Below, one piece after another: positions 54,548 through 59,457 of a stretch of DNA of 59,457 bases. The notes beneath the pieces are model-generated. The model was not told the DNA's origin and ran no database searches. It saw only the letters and a list, made by a program, of their open reading frames with translations. Position 1 is the stretch's first letter. Every line of letters starts with the position of its first letter. Source of the stretch: Catenulispora pinisilvae (lineage in GTDB: Bacteria > Actinomycetota > Actinomycetes > Streptomycetales > Catenulisporaceae); the NCBI RefSeq assembly GCF_015356865.1, contig NZ_JAAFZA010000037.1, positions 1-59,457 of the forward strand, in the 5' to 3' direction. Position numbers and translations under genes: made by a program.

Positions 54548-55536
54548 GCGTGAGCCAGGGACCCGAGCCGGCGCACACCCTCATCGTCACCGAGCGCCGC
54601 GCCGAGGCCGAGGGCGTCGTCAGCCTGACGCTGCGGCGCGCGGACGGCTCCGCGCTGCCGCCCTGGCAGCCCGGTGCGCATGTGGATCTGGTGCTCGGCA
54701 ACGGTTTGGAGCGCCAGTATTCGCTGTGCGGAGACCCCTCAGACGCCGGATCCTGGCGCATCGCGGTGTTGCTGGAGCCGGACGGGCGCGGGGGATCAGA
54801 GTACGTCCACCGGCAGCTGCCGGTCGGGACCCGGGTCGGAGCCCGCGGGCCGCGCAATCACTTCGAGTTGCTTCCCGCCGAACGCTACTGGTTCATCGCC
54901 GGCGGCATCGGCATCACCCCGGTCCTTCCGATGGTCGCCGCGGCCGAGGCCGCCGGCGCGCGGTGGTCGCTCTTGTACGGCGGCCGGAGCCGATCCTCGA
55001 TGGCGTTCGTCGACGAACTGGCCCGCTACGACGACCGGGTCGTCCTGCGCCCTCAGGACCGGCACGGCCTGCTCGATCTCGCCGCCCACTTAGGGGCACC
55101 CACGCCGGGGACCAGGATCTACTGCTGCGGACCGGGCGGCCTGCTCGACGCGGTCGAAGCGTATTGCCAGGACGCCGGGTGGCCCGAACCGCACGTTGAA
55201 CGCTTCGAGCCCAAGGCGGACGGCGGCGTCGGTGGCGGTGGTGGCGTCGTCGTCGGCGGCGGCGGCGACCGGCGGTTCGAGATCGAGCTGTCCCGCACCG
55301 GTCGCACCCTCGACGTCCCCGCCGACGCCTCGATCCTCGACGCCGTGCGCGCCGCCGGCGTACCGGTCCTCTACTCCTGCACCGAGGGCACCTGCGGTAC
55401 GTGCGAGACCGACGTCCTGGACGGCGTTCCCGACCACCGCGACTCCGTTCTCACCGCTGCGCAGCGCGCGGCGGGCGACACGATGATGATCTGCGTGTCG
55501 CGGGCGAGGACCGACAGACTGGTTCTGGATCTGTGA
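54544..55536 (+). CDS. Rieske oxygenase reductase, vanillate demethylase (VanB)-like
   Basis: A 330-residue phthalate-dioxygenase-reductase-type protein: flavin domain with RQYSLCGDP, NAD domain with GGIGITPVLPM and YCCGPGGLLDAV, and a C-terminal plant-type [2Fe-2S] domain with CTEGTCGTCETDVL and a distant cysteine in MMICVSRA. An unusual run of glycine and valine (about residues 224-240) links the NAD and ferredoxin domains. GTGA overlap with the oxygenase shows translational coupling. Confidence 0.93.
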   Translation: MSVSQGPEPAHTLIVTERRAEAEGVVSLTLRRADGSALPPWQPGAHVDLVLGNGLERQYSLCGDPSDAGSWRIAVLLEPDGRGGSEYVHRQLPVGTRVGARGPRNHFELLPAERYWFIAGGIGITPVLPMVAAAEAAGARWSLLYGGRSRSSMAFVDELARYDDRVVLRPQDRHGLLDLAAHLGAPTPGTRIYCCGPGGLLDAVEAYCQDAGWPEPHVERFEPKADGGVGGGGGVVVGGGGDRRFEIELSRTGRTLDVPADASILDAVRAAGVPVLYSCTEGTCGTCETDVLDGVPDHRDSVLTAAQRAAGDTMMICVSRARTDRLVLDL

Positions 55537-55574
55537 CCAGGCGGGCGTTTCACTTGACGAACTGCCACTGCTGG

Positions 55575-56141
55575 TCAGTCGTCAGATCCGACGGACTCCG
55601 CGAGCTCGTCGAGCACCTCGTCGACCAACTGGGGCAGCTCCCGGTCCGGGTGCTCACCCCAGTACTCGAACGCGACCTGGAACGCGGCGAGCATCGCCTG
55701 CGCGGTCACGCGCGCGGCGCGTTCGGCGGCTCCGCGGTCGCTGAGCACGGTCGCGACCGTCTCCGCGACCGAGGCGAACATGATCAGTTCGCGCTCGCGG
55801 AGTTCGGGGGTGGCCCGGATCAGGCTTCGGCGAGCCTGGGCTTCGTCGCGGCGCATCTGGAGGGCGGCGGCGGCGATGGTGAGACCCGAGGCGGTGGCCT
55901 TGACCATGGGCCAGGCGGCCGGTGCGGCCGCGATGGTGTTCGCGACCCGTTCTTTGAGTTCGTCCATGCCGACGAACAGCACATCGCGCTTGTCGAGGAA
56001 GTGGCGGAAGAAGGTGCGCGTGGTCAGGCCCGCGTGCTTGGCGATCTGCGCCACGGTGGTCTGGTCGAACCCCTGCTCCAGGTAGAGCTCGATGGCCGCC
56101 CGTTCCAAGCGGCCGCGGGTGTCCGGCTCCCATCTGCCCAT
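55575..56141 (-). CDS. TetR-family transcriptional regulator
   Basis: A 188-residue regulator: the N-terminal helix-turn-helix is TTVAQIAKHAGLTTRTFFRHF, followed by DKRDVLFVGMDEL and a helical ligand domain. ATG at 56141 has GAGGA upstream; ATG at 56189 would add 16 residues. It is divergent from the epimerase/CocE pair, with two perfect palindromes in between. Confidence 0.9.
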   Translation of the reverse strand: MGRWEPDTRGRLERAAIELYLEQGFDQTTVAQIAKHAGLTTRTFFRHFLDKRDVLFVGMDELKERVANTIAAAPAAWPMVKATASGLTIAAAALQMRRDEAQARRSLIRATPELRERELIMFASVAETVATVLSDRGAAERAARVTAQAMLAAFQVAFEYWGEHPDRELPQLVDEVLDELAESVGSDD

Positions 56142-56318
56142 CTGCGGATCCTCACTTCCGTCGGCGCTCGCCACCCCAGTTCGTGGCAACGCTTGCGCGC
56201 GAATCTATGACACGCCCTGCCATAAGGGTAGACGGAGCTGCTTCGTTCGACTAATGGCCAGCTCAGTGCCATTAAGATGAGAACGATACCGCGATCTCAA
56301 GGCGAGGGTTTCCCGCCA

Positions 56319-56341
56319 GTGATGACATCGAGCGTCATCAC
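56319..56341. promoter_or_regulatory. TetR-type operator, copy 1
   Basis: GTGATGAC-N7-GTCATCAC is a perfect 8-bp inverted repeat in the 310-bp TetR/epimerase intergenic region. Confidence 0.75.
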
Positions 56342-56350
56342 GGCTATGGT

Positions 56351-56369
56351 GATGACATCAGATGTCATC
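56351..56369. promoter_or_regulatory. TetR-type operator, copy 2
   Basis: GATGACATC-A-GATGTCATC is a perfect 19-bp palindrome. Its centre is 30 bp from that of copy 1 and it shares the GATGAC/GTCATC half-sites. It lies 82 bp before the epimerase start. Confidence 0.8.
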
Positions 56370-56451
56370 GGCACCGGATCGCCAGTGCCGGCGACTGTTT
56401 ACGAACTCGCCGGGGACATGCCCGGCCAGTCGGTCGCAAGGAAGTTGTCTC

Positions 56452-57435
56452 ATGCGTGTTTTCGTGACGGGCGCGACCGGATTCATCGGTACGCCGCTCG
56501 TGAAGGAATTGTTGGACAACGGGCACGAGGTGCTCGGTATGGCCCGTACCGATGACGGCGCCGCCAAACTGACCGCGGCAGGCGCCGCGGTACATCGGGG
56601 CAACCTGGCGGACCTGGAGAGCCTGCGGAAGGGGGCGGCCCAGGCGGACGGTGTGATCCACCTGGCCTACTTGCACAGCATGGGGCACATGTCGCTCGGC
56701 ACCAGGCTCGGGGTCTTGCTGGGCGGCAGCCCGCGGGGGATCGTCGGGCGGTTCGCGGCGGCGGGCGCCGGCGCGGACCGCCGGGCGATCGACAAGTTCG
56801 GGTCCGTACTCGCGGCCGCCGGCGGGCCGCTCGTCGTGGCGTTCCCCACGATGACGCTCGCGTCCGGCCACCTGGTGACCGAGCGGGAGGCGCCGGATCC
56901 GACCTCGCCCGGCGCGGTGCGAATCGGGTCGGAAGCGGCGGCCCTGGCGCTCGCCGCGCGCGGGGTCCGCGCGTCGATCGTGCGGATCCCGCCCACAGTG
57001 CACGGCGACGGGGACAAGGCCATGGTTCCGCGGCTGATCGCCGCGGCGCGCAAGAAGGGCGTGGCCGGATATGTCGGCCCGGGCTCCAACACCTGGCCCG
57101 CGGCGCACAAGGGGGACGTCGCGCGCCTGTTCCGGCTGGCTCTGGAGGCCGGTTCGGCGGGGTCGCGCTACCACGCCGTGGCAGACGAGGGGGTGCCGAT
57201 GCGCGCGATCGCCGACGTCATCGCCAAGCGCCTGAACGTACCGGCTCAGTCGCTGACGAACGAGGAGTCGAGCGGCCACTTCGGTTGGCTCGCGCCGTTC
57301 GTGGCCCGGGACAACCACGTCTCCAGCGAGCTGACGCGCAAGGAACTCGGCTGGAACCCGATCGGCCCGGACCTGCTCACCGACCTGGACCGGCCCGAGT
57401 ACTTCGCTCTTCTCGAGAAAGTTGAAGGTGAGTGA
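56452..57435 (+). CDS. NAD-dependent epimerase/dehydratase-family protein (atypical SDR)
   Basis: A 327-residue extended/atypical SDR with an N-terminal cofactor loop VFVTGATGFIGTPL, GNLADLESLRKG and VIHLAYLHS. The classic active-site Tyr-x3-Lys is not obvious. The C terminus (GWNPIGPDLLTDLDRPEYF) is typical of the actinobacterial group. AAGGAAG precedes ATG. It is coupled to the CocE hydrolase by a GTGA overlap and lies downstream of the two operators. Confidence 0.85.
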   Translation: MRVFVTGATGFIGTPLVKELLDNGHEVLGMARTDDGAAKLTAAGAAVHRGNLADLESLRKGAAQADGVIHLAYLHSMGHMSLGTRLGVLLGGSPRGIVGRFAAAGAGADRRAIDKFGSVLAAAGGPLVVAFPTMTLASGHLVTEREAPDPTSPGAVRIGSEAAALALAARGVRASIVRIPPTVHGDGDKAMVPRLIAAARKKGVAGYVGPGSNTWPAAHKGDVARLFRLALEAGSAGSRYHAVADEGVPMRAIADVIAKRLNVPAQSLTNEESSGHFGWLAPFVARDNHVSSELTRKELGWNPIGPDLLTDLDRPEYFALLEKVEGE

Positions 57436-59261
57436 AGGTGAGTATGGACGAGATAGCCGAGACGACGGCTCCGGATCTGGACGGCCCGTTCCGCGTTGAC
57501 GTGGTCGGCGACATGACCATCGAGTGGGACGTGCCGATCGTGGTCGATGACGGAAACGTGCTGCGCGCCGACGTCTTCCGCCCCACCGCGCCTGGGGACT
57601 ACCCCGTGGTGCTCACCTACGGTCCCTACGGAAAGGGCAAGCCCTTCCGCGAGTACCAGGCCGAGTCGTACCGGGCGATGCTCGCCATGCACCCGGAGAT
57701 CGCCGAGGGCACGAGCGGGAAGTACCAGGTGTTCGAACTCGTCGATCCGGACAGGTGGGTTCCGGACGGCTACGCCCTGGTCCGCGTCGACTCCCGAGGG
57801 GCCGGCCGCTCGCCGGGCGTGCTCGACCCGCTCTCCGAGCGCGAGATCCGGGATCTGTATGAATGCGTCGAATGGGCGGGCAGCCGGTCCTGGAGCAACG
57901 GCAAGGTGGGGCTGAACGGCATCTCCTACTTCGCGATGAACGCCTGGCAGGTCGCGACGTTGCGGCCGCCGCACCTGGCCGCCGTCGTCGCCTGGGAGGG
58001 GGCCGCAGACTGGTACCGCGACGTGACCTACCACGGCGGAATCCATACGACTTTCGAGAACCTCTGGTACGGCGCCATCGCCGGCGGGGCGCAGCACGGC
58101 CTAGGCGAGCGGGGCGGGCGCAACCCGATCACCGGCCAGCTCGTGTGCGGCGACCAGACCCTCAGCCCGGAGGAACTAGCCGCGAACCGGGTGGACATGC
58201 CGGCCATCGACAAGAGCCACCCGCTGGTCGACGACCACCATCGGGCGCGGACCCGCGACCTCTCGCAGATTCGCGTGCCGCTGCTGTCCGCGGGCAACTG
58301 GGGAGGCCTCGGCTTGCACCTGCGCGGCAACACACGCGGCTTCGAGCTTGCCGGCTCCGACCAGAAGTGGCTGGCGATGCACGACGAGACGCACTTCTCG
58401 CTCTTCTACGCCGACTACGGCGTGGACTTGCAGAAGCGCTTCCTCGGCCATTTTCTCAAGGCCGAGGACAACGGCTGGGACGAGCAGCCCCGCGTGCATC
58501 TGCGGACCCGTCACGCCGACGGGCGCGTCGGCGAGCGTGTCTCCAGCGACTGGCCGTTGCCCGAGACGCAGTGGACCCGGCTCTACCTCAGCGCGGACCA
58601 CGGCCTCAACGCGGACCATGGCCTCATCACGGACCACGGCTCGATGACGACGACCCCGGCCCCCGATCATGCGTCCGTGTCCTACAGCGGCAAGGAAGGA
58701 CGGGCCGCATTCAGCTACGTCGTCCCCGCGGACATCGAGCTCGCCGGACCGGTGGGGGCGAAGCTGTTCGTCGAATCGTCCACCGCCGACGCCGACCTGT
58801 TCCTCGTGCTGCGTGCGTTCGCGCCGGACGGGACCGAGGTCACGTATCAGGGGGCGAACGACCCGCACGTGCCGATCAGCCAAGGCTGGCTGCGCGCCTC
58901 GCACCGCGCTGTGGACCCGCAACGGTCGCGGCCGTTCCTGCCGCTGCACCCGCACGACCGCGTCGAGCCGCTAAAGCCCGGCACTATCTATGAGGTCGAC
59001 GTCGAGATCCTGCCGACGAGCCTGATGCTGCCGGCCGGTTTCACGCTCGCTCTCGATGTCCAGGCGCACGACTACGTCCACCGGCCCGCGGTCGAGGAGG
59101 CCGAGGCCCACGCGAATCCGCGCACCTCGTTCACCGGCTCCGGCCCGTTCCTGCACGCTGACCCGACCACCCGGCCCGATGAGGTCTACGCCGGCACTGT
59201 GACTGTGCACACCGGCCCCGAGTATGCGTCCCACCTGATCCTGCCAGTCATTTCCGACTGA
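57432..59261 (+). CDS. CocE/NonD-family hydrolase (X-Pro dipeptidyl-peptidase-like)
   Basis: A full-length 609-residue hydrolase. The alpha/beta-hydrolase core has DSRGAGRSPG and the nucleophile elbow GLNGISYFAMNAW (G-x-S-Y). A later HDETHF histidine and the C-terminal jelly-roll (VSYSGKEGRAAFSYVVP, DADLFLVLRAF, LALDVQAHDY) complete the family. Relatives cleave cocaine, cephalosporin esters, macrolide nonactin and similar acyl esters or amides. GTG at 57432 overlaps the epimerase stop; GTG 57438 and ATG 57444 are close alternatives. Three 18-bp repeats insert ADHG-type residues in a surface loop before the jelly-roll. A deleted relative lies at 20972-21559. Confidence 0.9.
   Translation: MKVSMDEIAETTAPDLDGPFRVDVVGDMTIEWDVPIVVDDGNVLRADVFRPTAPGDYPVVLTYGPYGKGKPFREYQAESYRAMLAMHPEIAEGTSGKYQVFELVDPDRWVPDGYALVRVDSRGAGRSPGVLDPLSEREIRDLYECVEWAGSRSWSNGKVGLNGISYFAMNAWQVATLRPPHLAAVVAWEGAADWYRDVTYHGGIHTTFENLWYGAIAGGAQHGLGERGGRNPITGQLVCGDQTLSPEELAANRVDMPAIDKSHPLVDDHHRARTRDLSQIRVPLLSAGNWGGLGLHLRGNTRGFELAGSDQKWLAMHDETHFSLFYADYGVDLQKRFLGHFLKAEDNGWDEQPRVHLRTRHADGRVGERVSSDWPLPETQWTRLYLSADHGLNADHGLITDHGSMTTTPAPDHASVSYSGKEGRAAFSYVVPADIELAGPVGAKLFVESSTADADLFLVLRAFAPDGTEVTYQGANDPHVPISQGWLRASHRAVDPQRSRPFLPLHPHDRVEPLKPGTIYEVDVEILPTSLMLPAGFTLALDVQAHDYVHRPAVEEAEAHANPRTSFTGSGPFLHADPTTRPDEVYAGTVTVHTGPEYASHLILPVISD
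58593..58646 (+). repeat. Three tandem 18-bp units inside the CocE-type gene
   Basis: Units at 58593-58610, 58611-58628 and 58629-58646 encode ADHGLN, ADHGLI and TDHGSM in frame, between the hydrolase core and the jelly-roll domain. Confidence 0.85.
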
Positions 59262-59297
59262 TAACGACCGATAACGACCGAGAACCCGAGCACCGGC

Positions 59298-59319
59298 GCC
59301 GCCGTGGTCCCGCGGCGGC
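59298..59319 (+). terminator. Hairpin terminator after the CocE-type gene
   Basis: GCCGCCG pairs with CGGCGGC around an 8-nt loop, 37 bp after the stop. Two ATAACGACCG direct repeats lie between the stop codon and the stem. Confidence 0.6.
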
Positions 59320-59331
59320 ACGGTGGTCTTA

Positions 59332-59457
59332 GAGGCTGTCCGAGATCCCGGCGGAGCCGGGTGGTGTATGAGAGCACGTATTTGTTGAATGTATGAGGCT
59401 CCTGGTAGAGCAGCGGTTGTCTACGCCATCCGCACTACCAGGAGCCGTCGTGAAGTC
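59332..59457 (+). mobile_element. Probable left end of an insertion sequence with transposase start
   Basis: GAGGCTGTCCGAGAT at about 59332 resembles terminal inverted repeats of IS5-like elements. A perfect 12-bp inverted repeat, GGCTCCTGGTAG (59397-59408) / CTACCAGGAGCC (59435-59446), ends in the AGGAG ribosome-binding site of a GTG at 59450, which opens a frame running off the window (V-K-). Such hairpins over the start site keep transposase translation low when transcription enters from outside. The element type cannot be confirmed from 126 bp. Confidence 0.5.

Overview
The window is GC-rich DNA with third-position-GC coding bias, GTG starts, stop-start overlaps, SARP/AfsR regulators and secreted proteins carrying ricin-type lectin domains. 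This points to a filamentous actinomycete (Streptomyces- or Catenulispora-like). No ribosomal or core housekeeping genes are seen, so it looks like accessory, chromosome-arm-type DNA. All functions below are read from sequence motifs; no database search was run.

Region 1 (134-4246): a CurA-like oxidoreductase and, convergent to it, a large AfsR-type SARP regulator. Region 2 (4974-19065) is the most striking part: a tightly packed, mostly overlapping plus-strand operon that looks like an uncharacterised natural-product cluster built from translation-type enzymes. Its order is: an AsnRS/AspRS-like catalytic core without an anticodon domain; a small unknown protein; a divergent ProRS-like protein; a complete MetRS; a MccF-type S66 carboxypeptidase; a Cys-rich PP-loop ATPase; a SAM methyltransferase; a PLP aminotransferase-fold enzyme; an MFS exporter; a cupin-like protein; two ATP-grasp ligases; and a stand-alone YbaK/ProX-type aminoacyl-tRNA editing domain. 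I infer a peptide-like, possibly aminoacyl-adenylate-mimicking antibiotic, with MetRS and MccF as candidate self-resistance genes.

Region 3 (19.1-26.4 kb) is a partly decayed catabolic area: an amidohydrolase, IclR, aldehyde dehydrogenase, HxlR and enoyl-CoA hydratase, mixed with transposase, CocE-hydrolase, decarboxylase and GNAT remnants. Region 4 (26.6-34.0 kb) is a complete LivKHMGF-type ABC importer with a convergent second SARP. Region 5 (34.2-39.7 kb) holds a secreted S41 peptidase, a secreted ricin-fold protein, an ADH/LysR pair cut by one apparent deletion, two stress-type small genes and a crotonase fragment.

Region 6 (39.7-44.0 kb) is a self-contained P450 system: ferredoxin reductase, MarR regulator, [3Fe-4S] ferredoxin, P450 and a PhyH dioxygenase. 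A shared 18-bp box lies in front of both the reductase/MarR pair and the P450. Region 7 (44.5-50.9 kb) has a secreted PHB-depolymerase/feruloyl-esterase-like enzyme with a ricin domain, then an SDR, amidohydrolase, acyl-CoA ligase and MaoC operon under a PaaX-like regulator. Region 8 (51.1-59.3 kb) has a secreted hydrolase, a 22-bp tandem repeat array, IclR, a Rieske oxygenase with its reductase, and a TetR divergent from an epimerase and a CocE hydrolase across two perfect palindromes. The window ends in what appears to be the left end of an insertion sequence.
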